Both the position numbers and the translations under genes were made by a program. Below, one piece after another: positions 1 through 5,663 of a stretch of 6,136 nucleotides of DNA. Position 1 is the first letter of the stretch; each line of letters opens with the position of its first letter. Origin of the DNA: Tannerella sp. (GTDB lineage Bacteria; Bacteroidota; Bacteroidia; Bacteroidales; Tannerellaceae). Location of the stretch: the NCBI GenBank assembly GCA_031289445.1, contig JAITPL010000103.1:1-6136 (forward strand). The letters are read 5' to 3'. The notes under the pieces are model-generated. The model searched no databases. It worked only from the letters and a program-made list of their open reading frames with translations, and was not told the DNA's origin.

Positions 1-81
1 CCTTGTTTGCGCTAACAAAATTAAAGGAACATACAGAAACAAAACTACTGTGCCATAAGGCGCTAAATTTAAATTCTTCAT
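1..81 (-). CDS. N-terminus of exported or membrane protein (partial, function unknown)
   Basis: An open frame starts at an ATG whose first base is position 81 and runs off the left edge after 27 codons. The peptide has Lys2, then a mostly apolar stretch (residues 12-24, TVVLFLYVPLILL-A) followed by Gln-Thr-Arg. This looks like a signal peptide, with possible cleavage after Ala24 before Gln25, an arrangement common in secreted Bacteroidota proteins. A first transmembrane helix is equally possible. There is no lipobox cysteine in the visible part. A TAnnTTTG element lies about 90 bases upstream on the same strand, and the gene follows the four-gene minus-strand unit in the same direction. Only the N-terminus is visible, so no family can be named. 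The start is supported by the promoter and the hydrophobic N-terminus. Confidence 0.6.
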   Translation of the reverse strand, partial: MKNLNLAPYGTVVLFLYVPLILLAQTR

Positions 82-137
82 CTTAAAAAAAGTTTTAGTT
101 AGTAATAAAAATAAAAATCTCGACGTCGTGCTTAGTC

Positions 138-151
138 TGTTGTACACAACA
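138..151. repeat. 14-bp perfect inverted repeat in a 5' leader
   Basis: TGTTGT-AC-ACAACA is a perfect inverted repeat with 6-bp arms and a 2-bp centre. It lies downstream of the predicted start of transcription and about 57 bases ahead of the ATG at 81. The centre is too short for a stable RNA hairpin with all six pairs, so a protein-binding operator is the more natural reading. No regulator is encoded in the window, and a dyad of this size can occur by chance. Confidence 0.3.
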
Positions 152-169
152 AAATTCCGTTTGACGATG

Positions 170-200
170 CAAATGTACGTATTTTCGCCGAATAAAAAAG
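170..200 (-). promoter_or_regulatory. Bacteroidota-type promoter for the gene at 81
   Basis: On the minus strand TACATTTG (170-177) matches the -7 consensus TAnnTTTG. The expected -33 position about 19 bp upstream (197-200) reads CTTT within a T-run rather than TTTG, so this half is weak. Transcription would begin near 163 and leave a leader of roughly 80 bases before the ATG at 81. The -33 area overlaps the stem-loop just after the GNAT stop codon. Confidence 0.5.
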
Positions 201-215
201 TTTCCTGTACTTTTT
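195..215 (-). terminator. Weak intrinsic-terminator-like stem-loop after the GNAT gene
   Basis: AAAAAGT (195-201) and ACTTTTT (209-215) form a 7-bp stem around a 7-base loop. On the minus strand the second arm ends in a T-run (TTTTTT), as in an intrinsic terminator. The stem is nearly all A-T and overlaps the TAA stop codon of the GNAT gene (214-216), so it would be a poor terminator. It is the only candidate between the four-gene unit and the next minus-strand gene. Confidence 0.3.
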
Positions 216-1164
216 AATCAAGCATCAGAGAGATATGCAAGTCGATGACGGGCGGGAGATTGTCATTCAAAATGCAGGCTAAACCGTAGTTATTTTCCTT
301 ATTTTCAGCGCTTTTGGAAGGATGACGCACTATGGCTGTCTTTACTTTTAATTCTTTTATGATGTGTTGAACAAGAATTTCTTCGTAATGGCAATCATCT
401 GAAAACAGTTCGGCTATCTCGCATTGAGTCTTTGAAACCGGCTTGGCAAAAGCGATAGCCTGAATACAGTCCTCATCATTTTGCACCGTCCATACTCCAC
501 CGCCATCGTTCGCCAAATCGCGTATAATATTCTCAAAATCAGAAGCTTTGTGAAGGATAGTACAGTAGCGTTGACGCTGCTTGCGATCGAAGTAAGCAAA
601 AGCCATAGAAGAATTAAAGGTAGAAGAATTAAAGGTAGAATGTAGAATGTAGAAGTTAGAAGGTGAAAGGTAGAAGTTAGAAGGTGAAAAATTAAAGTTA
701 GAAGGTAAAACTTTGTGTTTTTTGCATACTTCGACGGAATAATTCAGGGGGAGGGTGAAGCTTATGCGTCGGTAGAAGTCGCGCACTCGCTCGTTTGCAG
801 GGATAAGAGTTGCAAGGACGTATCCTTTGCTGCGAATCTCGTCCATCGCTGCCTGCATCAAGGCTTTCATGTAACCCTTGCCGCGCTCGGACGGACGAGT
901 GCAGACCCCGCAGATATACGCCGAAGGGAAAGTGCGGACGCCGATTTTTACCCTGTAAGGAAGAATATACAGGGCCGAGACAATAGTATCCCGGTCTCTG
1001 ATAATCAGAGCATTGGCAGGCTTATACATGCTGCTGAAAAAGAGATTGACAAATGCGTCGGCGTCTCCGAAAATTTCTTTCCAGAGCAAGGCGAGCGCCT
1101 TTTTATCACCCCTTGAGGAGGGATGCGTGATATTATCTGCGACGCAACGCTGCATGTTTTTCAA
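214..1164 (-). CDS. GNAT-family N-acetyltransferase with a translated heptad-repeat linker
   Basis: This is a 316-residue protein with an N-terminal GNAT fold (about residues 24-145). The acetyl-CoA loop reads R94-G-K-G-Y-M, followed by helix residues KALMQAAMDEI, and TLIPANERVRDFYRR matches the C-terminal part of the fold. It resembles two-domain, Eis-like Bacteroidota acetyltransferases that acetylate unknown acceptors; the substrate cannot be predicted. A second domain spans about 188-316. Residues about 152-186 (LPSNFNFSPSNFYL..., STFNSSTFNS) are encoded by the 606-712 tandem repeat and have no place in the fold. The reading frame overlaps the upstream DUF2156 gene by 32 bp. ATG at 1155 (Met4) is an alternative start, and the first ~20 residues look unlike the family and cross a hairpin at 1104-1132. 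An internal ATG (606-604, Met187) directly follows the repeat and could start a separate C-terminal polypeptide. It is the last gene of the minus-strand unit. The fold is secure; the start and integrity are less so. Confidence 0.8.
   Translation of the reverse strand: MKNMQRCVADNITHPSSRGDKKALALLWKEIFGDADAFVNLFFSSMYKPANALIIRDRDTIVSALYILPYRVKIGVRTFPSAYICGVCTRPSERGKGYMKALMQAAMDEIRSKGYVLATLIPANERVRDFYRRISFTLPLNYSVEVCKKHKVLPSNFNFSPSNFYLSPSNFYILHSTFNSSTFNSSMAFAYFDRKQRQRYCTILHKASDFENIIRDLANDGGGVWTVQNDEDCIQAIAFAKPVSKTQCEIAELFSDDCHYEEILVQHIIKELKVKTAIVRHPSKSAENKENNYGLACILNDNLPPVIDLHISLMLD
606..712 (-). repeat. Degenerate heptanucleotide repeat tract inside the GNAT gene
   Basis: On the plus strand, 636-712 divides into eleven 7-bp units in constant register (TAGAATG twice, then TAGAAGT, TAGAAGG, TGAAAGG and variants). 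Within it a 21-bp unit (650-670 and 671-691) is repeated with two mismatches. Next to it, 606-635 is a perfect 15-bp direct repeat in two copies (TAGAAGAATTAAAGG). Read from the minus strand it is T/C-rich and encodes SPSNFYL-type 7-residue repeats and two STFNS 5-residue repeats. Its composition differs sharply from the surrounding coding DNA and resembles the intergenic tract at 5664-5733. Confidence 0.9.
1104..1132 (-). other. Imperfect hairpin at the DUF2156/GNAT junction
   Basis: TATCAC (1104-1109) and GTGATA (1127-1132) are perfect 6-bp inverted arms. Inside them CCC (1110-1112) faces GGG (1120-1122), with four unpaired bases on one side. The structure begins directly after the DUF2156 stop codon (1133-1135) and lies within the first codons assigned to the GNAT gene. 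It has no following T-run on the minus strand, so it is not a standard terminator. It could affect translation of the overlapping gene or mark an intergenic-type repeat. Confidence 0.4.
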
Positions 1165-2035
1165 GAATAATTACGGGGTTATACGACAGTTTGGATTGAC
1201 GCAGACCTGACAGTCCCAAGTCTTCTTCGCGGTTAATGTAGATGTACTGTTCGGGCACGCGCGAGGCAAACTCCATGTTGATAACGTTGAAGATACCTTC
1301 GTAGAAGACGTCGGCTTTCTCGACATGCACTCCGAAAACAGTGTCGTTAACAGGCGAGCCGTAGGTGAAGGCTACTAACTTGCCGTAAACGATGATAGCG
1401 CCGCCGGTAAGCCCAAGCTCCTCGAAATGATTGAGCGCAAAAGTCATGGAGAGCTGTTCGTACGAGAGGCCTTCGACATCCTTGTCATCCATATTTGCTT
1501 TCCACCATATACGCTCTACTTCGAGGCATTGCGGCACAAGCGCAGGCGTAATAGGCTGATATTCATACGGATACAGTTTGCGAAACTTGTTGATATGATT
1601 GCGCTTAGGCTGAAATTTCTTACCGTGCAGAGTGGCAAGGTCTGCACGCAGATATAGATAATCGAAGTAATCGCGGTCGGCCATAAAAGTGAATTTGCCG
1701 GGAAAGAGTGCGTTTAGTTCCTCTTTTTTTTCGAGCGAGAGACCGAGTATAAGCGGTTTGAAGCCCATGGCTTCGGCGTCCTGTTCGAGTATTTCGATGG
1801 CATGACGCAGGTCGCCGTTGCCGAGAGGTATCATGTACGCAAGATGTCGATGCCCTTTCTCTTCGATATAAAAACGGACGAAAAGAAAGTTGTCGGCAAC
1901 GGCAAACTCACTGTCGTAGAGGAAGCTCCAGCTGCACATATTGGCAAATGCGAAGTCGCAATTATTGAAATTACTCTTAAAAGTAAACGCCGTAATCACA
2001 TCCTTGTCTTGTATGCTGATGGGTCGAAAATTCAT
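1133..2035 (-). CDS. DUF2156 protein (LPG-synthase C-terminal domain, cytosolic form)
   Basis: This 300-residue protein belongs to the DUF2156/phosphatidylglycerol lysyltransferase C-domain family, a doubled GNAT-like fold. The best markers are LHGKKFQPKRNHINKFRK (about 136-153), WWKANMDD (177-184), the glycine-containing strand GGAIIVYGKLVAFTYG (211-226) and YINREEDLGLSGLRQSKLSYNP (265-287). It lacks the N-terminal membrane segments of full MprF proteins, so it is probably a soluble aminoacyl- or acyl-transferase of unknown acceptor; lipid lysinylation should not be assumed. I chose the ATG at 2035. A longer frame to 2086 would overlap the end of the PHP gene and add residues unlike the family, while 2035 sits 5 bp after that gene's stop codon. 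It is probably co-transcribed with, and translationally coupled to, its neighbours. The family assignment is firm; the biochemical role is unknown. Confidence 0.85.
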   Translation of the reverse strand: MNFRPISIQDKDVITAFTFKSNFNNCDFAFANMCSWSFLYDSEFAVADNFLFVRFYIEEKGHRHLAYMIPLGNGDLRHAIEILEQDAEAMGFKPLILGLSLEKKEELNALFPGKFTFMADRDYFDYLYLRADLATLHGKKFQPKRNHINKFRKLYPYEYQPITPALVPQCLEVERIWWKANMDDKDVEGLSYEQLSMTFALNHFEELGLTGGAIIVYGKLVAFTYGSPVNDTVFGVHVEKADVFYEGIFNVINMEFASRVPEQYIYINREEDLGLSGLRQSKLSYNPVIILEKHAALRRR

Positions 2036-2040
2036 AATTA

Positions 2041-2913
2041 TTAATTGATTGGGAAGGGTGGGGGATTGAGGGGTAAATCTTGCCATTGTCCCTTGACTAA
2101 TTCGCGGGTCGAGCGGAAACCTGCTTCGCGGAGCAGCGCGACAGTTTCGTTTCGTCCGTCGTTTACTAAATCGGGATAGTGGCAGTCGGAATTGACCGTG
2201 ACAGGTATATTTCTCATTTTCAGTTCTTTATATGAGGATATATGAGGATATGTTTCCTTTTTGCGCGTAAAGTTTTTAGTATTTATCTCGACTGTCAGGC
2301 CTTTTTCGGCTATCAAGTCAAGCAGTTCGAGGAAAGGCTTGCAAAACCAGTCGGCGTTGATATTGAAATCCGGATGCTTGCTGCCATTCATATAAACCTT
2401 GTCGATGTGGCCAACGATATCGAAGCCTCCGCACTCGACCATCTTCATCGAGCAGCGAAAAAAATCTTCCGTCAACGCACGGATACTGCCCTTGTAATGC
2501 TCGTTTACTCCATCCTCGAATCCCTCATAAGAGCCGTCGATACAGACCATGTTATCTTCGAGCAGCGGCATCTGCCAAGGCATGAAATGAATAGAACTGA
2601 TGCGGTAGTCGAGCGGCAAGTCGCGGAAATAGGGTAGGGCGGCGTTGTAATTTTCGGAGAGATAATCTATCTCCAGACCGAGATATATCTCGATTTGGTC
2701 GGCATATTTCACTTTAAGTCGTTGTATTTCAGCGATATATTCCGGCATGTCGCTTTTCGTCATGTTCCAGAAAGTCTCGAAAGGAAGCGGCGAGTGCGAT
2801 GAAAAACCATACGCGCGAAAATTATTTGCAAGCGCAAACCGGATAAATTTTTCAGGATGACTTCGTCCGTCGCAAAAGATGCAATGACTGTGAAAGTTAC
2901 TGTTTAGTACCAT
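2041..2913 (-). CDS. PHP-family hydrolase, histidinol-phosphatase (HisJ) type
   Basis: This 290-residue PHP-domain metal-dependent phosphoesterase has the metal-site motifs in order: H8-S-H10 with D15, H40 (GFSSHSPLP), E81 (GLEID), H109 (SSIHF), H169 (VGHIDK) and D243-C-H245 (NSDCHYP). The set SSIHF, GHIDK and NSDxH matches HisJ-type histidinol-phosphatases, which dephosphorylate L-histidinol phosphate to L-histidinol in histidine synthesis. No other his gene is present, so the substrate is an inference and another phosphate ester is possible. Its length fits the family. The start at 2913 lies 11 bp after the kbl stop codon, and the stop is 5 bp before DUF2156, indicating one transcript. Oddities are a proline-rich tail (PLNPPPFPIN, 281-290) encoded by very C-rich DNA, and a 10-bp direct repeat (TATGAGGATA, 2231-2240 and 2241-2250) within the codons for about residues 222-228. 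Confidence 0.87.
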   Translation of the reverse strand: MVLNSNFHSHCIFCDGRSHPEKFIRFALANNFRAYGFSSHSPLPFETFWNMTKSDMPEYIAEIQRLKVKYADQIEIYLGLEIDYLSENYNAALPYFRDLPLDYRISSIHFMPWQMPLLEDNMVCIDGSYEGFEDGVNEHYKGSIRALTEDFFRCSMKMVECGGFDIVGHIDKVYMNGSKHPDFNINADWFCKPFLELLDLIAEKGLTVEINTKNFTRKKETYPHISSYKELKMRNIPVTVNSDCHYPDLVNDGRNETVALLREAGFRSTRELVKGQWQDLPLNPPPFPIN

Positions 2914-2924
2914 TCAAGCAAGGC

Positions 2925-4115
2925 TTATTTAATGACATTCAGTTCTTTACCGACTTTGATAAAAGCGCCGATGGCCTTGTCGAGATGCTCCCGTTGATGT
3001 CCGGCAGAAAGTTGTACGCGGATGCGAGCCTGCTCTTTGGGTACTACCGGGTAGTAGAAGCCGGTAACGAAGATGCCTTCTTCCTGCATGCGGAGGGCAA
3101 AGTCCTGCGATAGTCGGGCGTCGTAGAGCATGACGGCGCAGATAGCCGATTGCGTCGGTTTGATGTCGAAGCCGGCAGCAAGCATGATATCGCGAAAATA
3201 CTGCACGTTGGTAGCAAGTCGGGTATGCAACTCGTCGCTTTCTTTCAGCATGTTGAACATTTCGATACTTGCTCCGACGATTGAGGGCGCGAGCGAGTTG
3301 GAAAACAGATACGGACGCGAACGCTGACGCAGCAGGTCGATAATTTCCCTGCGCCCTGTGGTGAAGCCGCCCATAGCGCCGCCAAACGACTTGCCGAGCG
3401 TGCCGGTAAAGATATCAATGCGGCCATAGAGTTTGTAGAGTTCGGCGACACCGTGTCCTGTCGGGCCTACAACCCCTGCCGAGTGCGATTCGTCAACCAT
3501 AACGAGAGCGTTGTATTTATCGGCCAAGTCGCAAATCCTGTCCAAGGGCGCCACATTGCCGTCCATCGAGAACACGCCGTCGGTGGCTATCAGTCGATAG
3601 CGTTGCAACTGTGCGTCCTTGAGGCATTGCTCGAGTTCGTCCATGGAGGCATTGGCATAGCGGTAGCGCCGGGCCTTGCAAAGCCGCACTCCGTCAATGA
3701 TTGAAGCATGGTTGAGCGCATCCGAGATGATAGCGTCCTCTTCGCCGAGCAGAGGCTCGAACAGACCGCCGTTAGCATCAAAGCACGAGCCGTAGAGGAT
3801 AGTATCTTCGGTCTTGAAATAATCCGCGATCAAGGCTTCGAGTTCCTTGTGCCGGTCTTGAGTGCCGCAGATGAAACGCACCGACGACATACCGAAACCG
3901 CGTGTATCCATCGCCTTTTTGGCCGCTTCTATCAGGCGCCTGTCGTCCGAAAGACCTAAATAATTATTGGCGCAAAAATTCAGGGCTTCTTCACCGTCGT
4001 TCACCTTAATATTCGCCTTTTGCGGCGTTTTTATTATCCTCTCTTTCTTGTACAAACCGGCCTCCTGGATAGCAGTAAGTTCGTTTTCGAGGAATTTTTG
4101 GTAGTTACCGTACAT
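2925..4115 (-). CDS. kbl: 2-amino-3-ketobutyrate CoA ligase (glycine C-acetyltransferase)
   Basis: This 396-residue PLP enzyme of the alpha-oxoamine synthase family converts 2-amino-3-ketobutyrate and CoA to glycine and acetyl-CoA, the second step of threonine breakdown through threonine dehydrogenase. Visible landmarks are FCANNYLGLS (48-57), RFICGTQDRHKELE (80-93), NHASIIDG (135-142), ATDGVFSMDG (177-186), VDESHS (207-212) with D208 and H211, and the PLP lysine K242 in GTLGKSFGG. GTQxxHKELE and the length favour Kbl over serine palmitoyltransferase or AONS, which share the fold. The ATG at 4115 is preferred to one at 4178 because it gives the family's normal N-terminus (MYGNYQKFLENEL) and because a TAnnTTTG promoter lies at 4139-4146, between the two. 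No threonine dehydrogenase gene is in the window. It is the first gene of the minus-strand unit, followed after 11 bp by the PHP gene. Confidence 0.95.
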   Translation of the reverse strand: MYGNYQKFLENELTAIQEAGLYKKERIIKTPQKANIKVNDGEEALNFCANNYLGLSDDRRLIEAAKKAMDTRGFGMSSVRFICGTQDRHKELEALIADYFKTEDTILYGSCFDANGGLFEPLLGEEDAIISDALNHASIIDGVRLCKARRYRYANASMDELEQCLKDAQLQRYRLIATDGVFSMDGNVAPLDRICDLADKYNALVMVDESHSAGVVGPTGHGVAELYKLYGRIDIFTGTLGKSFGGAMGGFTTGRREIIDLLRQRSRPYLFSNSLAPSIVGASIEMFNMLKESDELHTRLATNVQYFRDIMLAAGFDIKPTQSAICAVMLYDARLSQDFALRMQEEGIFVTGFYYPVVPKEQARIRVQLSAGHQREHLDKAIGAFIKVGKELNVIK

Positions 4116-4138
4116 ATATTTTCGTTTATAATGAGATG

Positions 4139-4168
4139 CAAAGGTAAGCATAAAAATTTTTCCACAAA
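4139..4168 (-). promoter_or_regulatory. Bacteroidota-type promoter of the kbl unit
   Basis: On the minus strand TTTG (4168-4165) is followed after 18 bp by TACCTTTG (4146-4139), an exact fit to the TTTG / TAnnTTTG consensus with slightly short spacing. Transcription would start near 4132, giving a leader of about 17 bases before the ATG at 4115. It should serve all four minus-strand genes, because the gaps between them are too short for further promoters. Confidence 0.75.
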
Positions 4169-4170
4169 AA

Positions 4171-4201
4171 TTTGTCATGTAAAAAAAAGTTAGTACCTTT
4201 G
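4171..4201 (+). promoter_or_regulatory. Bacteroidota-type promoter of tRNA-Ser and probably paaK
   Basis: TTTG (4171-4174), a 19-bp spacer and TACCTTTG (4194-4201) match the -33/-7 consensus exactly. Transcription would start near 4208, about 35 bases before the tRNA. Its -33 element is only 2 bp from the -33 element of the opposing kbl promoter. No second TAnnTTTG element is visible between here and paaK. Confidence 0.8.
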
Positions 4202-4242
4202 CAGCGCCTATTCGTAATAATCCGACGGAACAGGCACACGAA

Positions 4243-4329
4243 GGAAAGCTGCCGGAGTGGTCGATCGGGCCGCACTCGAAATGCGGTGTACGGGTAACTG
4301 TACCGGGGGTTCGAATCCCTCGCTTTCCG
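4243..4329 (+). tRNA. tRNA-Ser (anticodon CGA)
   Basis: A complete class II tRNA folds by eye. The acceptor stem GGAAAGC (4243-4249) pairs with GCTTTCC (4322-4328) with discriminator G4329. The D stem is CCG (4252-4254) with CGG (4266-4268). The anticodon stem CCGCA (4270-4274) pairs with TGCGG (4282-4286) around loop CTCGAAA, giving anticodon CGA (4277-4279), which reads UCG serine codons. A long variable arm (about 4287-4304) is typical of serine tRNA, and the T arm (4305-4321) has loop TTCGAAT with one G-U pair. The 3' CCA is not encoded (CTTT follows), so it must be added after transcription. A short T-run follows at 4331-4335 without a separate stem. Confidence 0.97.
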
Positions 4330-4349
4330 CTTTTTATCTCTGTAATATT

Positions 4350-5654
4350 ATGACATCATCCTATTGGCAGGAAGAAATCGAAACAATGAGCCGCGGCGAA
4401 CTGCGCAATCTGCAAGCCGAAAAATTGCGCAGCAGTATTGCGCAAGCGGCCAACTCGCCTTACTACGGCAAGGTTTTTAAGGAACTGAACATCAGTCCCG
4501 ACAGTATCCGTACGGTCGATGATATAGGCCGACTGCCGCTGACTACTAAGGAAGACCTCCGTTTTCACTATCCCTTCGGCTTCGCGGCTGTACCGCTGCA
4601 AAAATGCGTGCGTGTACATTCCTCAAGCGGCACTACAGGCAATCCTACCGTTGTACTGCACTCGCAGCGTGACCTCGACCTCTGGGCCGAGCAGGTAGCC
4701 CGCTGCATGTATATGGTCGGACTGCGCGATACCGACGTTTTTCAGAACACTTCGGGCTACGGCATGTTCACCGGCGGACTTGGTTTTCAGTATGGCGCCG
4801 AGCGTCTCGGAGCGCTTACCGTGCCGGCTGCGGCGGGTAACTCGAAGCGGCAGATAAAATTCATTATGGATTTCGGGACTACCGCCCTGCATATCATTCC
4901 AAGTTATGCTACGCGGCTGGCGGAGGTGTTTCAGGAGATAAATATCGACCCGCGCAAGGATACGCAGCTAAAAGTGTTCTGCATGGGCGCCGAGCCTCAC
5001 TCGGAGGAACAGCGCCAACGTATCGAGAAACTGCTTGGCGTCAAGGCTTACAACTGCTTCGGAATGTCCGAGATGAACGGACCGGGGGTAGCATTCGAGT
5101 GTCCCGAACAGAACGGTATGCATATATGGGAAGACTATGTGATAGCCGAAATCATTGATCCGCAGACGCTTCAACCGATGCCCGACGGCGAGACCGGCGA
5201 ACTTGTGCTCACCACCCTGCAACGCGAGGCTATGCCGCTTATCCGCTACCGCACTCACGACCTCACGCGCTTTCTGCCCGGCGACTGCCCCTGCGGTCGT
5301 ACTCATCGCCGCATAGACCGCTTCAGAGGCCGCAGCGACGATATGATAATACTTAAAGGCGTGAATATCTTCCCTATTCAAATCGAGAAGATACTGATGT
5401 CGTTCAAGGAACTTGGAGGCAACTATCTTATTACCATCGAAACGGTCGGTAATAATGACGAGATGCTTATCGAAACGGAGCTGAGCGAACTCTTTACCGA
5501 CGATTACGGAACGCTGGAACGTATGAGTCGCAAGATAGTACGCATGCTAAAGGATGAACTGTTGATAACCCCGCGTCTCAAACTGCTTTCGAAAGGCTCG
5601 TTGCCTGTCTCCGAAGGCAAGGCTGTCCGCGTCAAAGACCTCCGCAAAATCTGA
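4350..5654 (+). CDS. paaK: Phenylacetate/arylacetate-CoA ligase
   Basis: This 434-residue member of the ANL adenylate-forming superfamily, PaaK type, activates phenylacetate or related aryl acids with ATP and CoA in the cytosol. Motifs in order are SSSGTTGNPT (91-100, ATP phosphate loop), YNCFGMSEMNGPG (234-246), TGELVLTTL (282-290), IRYRTHDLT (298-306), RGRSDDMIILKGVNIFP (326-342, hinge) and LPVSEGKAVRVKD (418-430) with the catalytic lysine K424. Length and ends match the family. The ATG at 4350 is chosen because it gives the usual start (YWQEEIETMSR). An in-frame ATG at 4257 lies inside the tRNA and would translate tRNA sequence. In many anaerobes paaK accompanies indolepyruvate oxidoreductase (iorAB) in aromatic amino acid fermentation; those genes are not in this window. 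It appears to be transcribed through the tRNA gene and is followed after 87 bp by the ACT-domain gene. The exact aryl substrate cannot be read from the sequence. Confidence 0.93.
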   Translation: MTSSYWQEEIETMSRGELRNLQAEKLRSSIAQAANSPYYGKVFKELNISPDSIRTVDDIGRLPLTTKEDLRFHYPFGFAAVPLQKCVRVHSSSGTTGNPTVVLHSQRDLDLWAEQVARCMYMVGLRDTDVFQNTSGYGMFTGGLGFQYGAERLGALTVPAAAGNSKRQIKFIMDFGTTALHIIPSYATRLAEVFQEINIDPRKDTQLKVFCMGAEPHSEEQRQRIEKLLGVKAYNCFGMSEMNGPGVAFECPEQNGMHIWEDYVIAEIIDPQTLQPMPDGETGELVLTTLQREAMPLIRYRTHDLTRFLPGDCPCGRTHRRIDRFRGRSDDMIILKGVNIFPIQIEKILMSFKELGGNYLITIETVGNNDEMLIETELSELFTDDYGTLERMSRKIVRMLKDELLITPRLKLLSKGSLPVSEGKAVRVKDLRKI

Positions 5655-5663
5655 ACACTCGTT

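Noticed and set aside
606..712. CRISPR array
   Set aside because: The units are contiguous 7-15 bp repeats with no spacers, and no cas genes are nearby.
715..1116. Plus-strand open frames opposite the GNAT, DUF2156, PHP and kbl genes
   Set aside because: They lie antisense to genes with clear motifs, have no recognisable domains and have no promoter of their own.
2036..2086. Longer DUF2156 start at 2086
   Set aside because: It overlaps the 3' end of the PHP gene and adds 17 residues unlike the family; the ATG at 2035 is 5 bp after the PHP stop codon.
2231..2250. 10-bp direct repeat TATGAGGATA in the PHP gene as a repeat element
   Set aside because: There are only two copies, and the PHP frame and its motifs continue intact on both sides, so it was noted but not listed as a feature.
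2925..4115. Serine palmitoyltransferase rather than Kbl
   Set aside because: Both share the fold, but the GTQxxHKELE segment, the N-terminus and the 396-residue length fit Kbl better.
4116..4178. Longer kbl start at 4178
   Set aside because: The kbl promoter -7 element (4139-4146) lies downstream of that ATG, and the extra 21 residues do not resemble Kbl proteins.
4331..4335. Intrinsic terminator after the tRNA
   Set aside because: The T-run is only five bases, and no stem other than the tRNA acceptor stem precedes it.
4257..4349. In-frame N-terminal extension of paaK beginning inside the tRNA
   Set aside because: It would translate the tRNA body; the family's N-terminus begins at the ATG at 4350.
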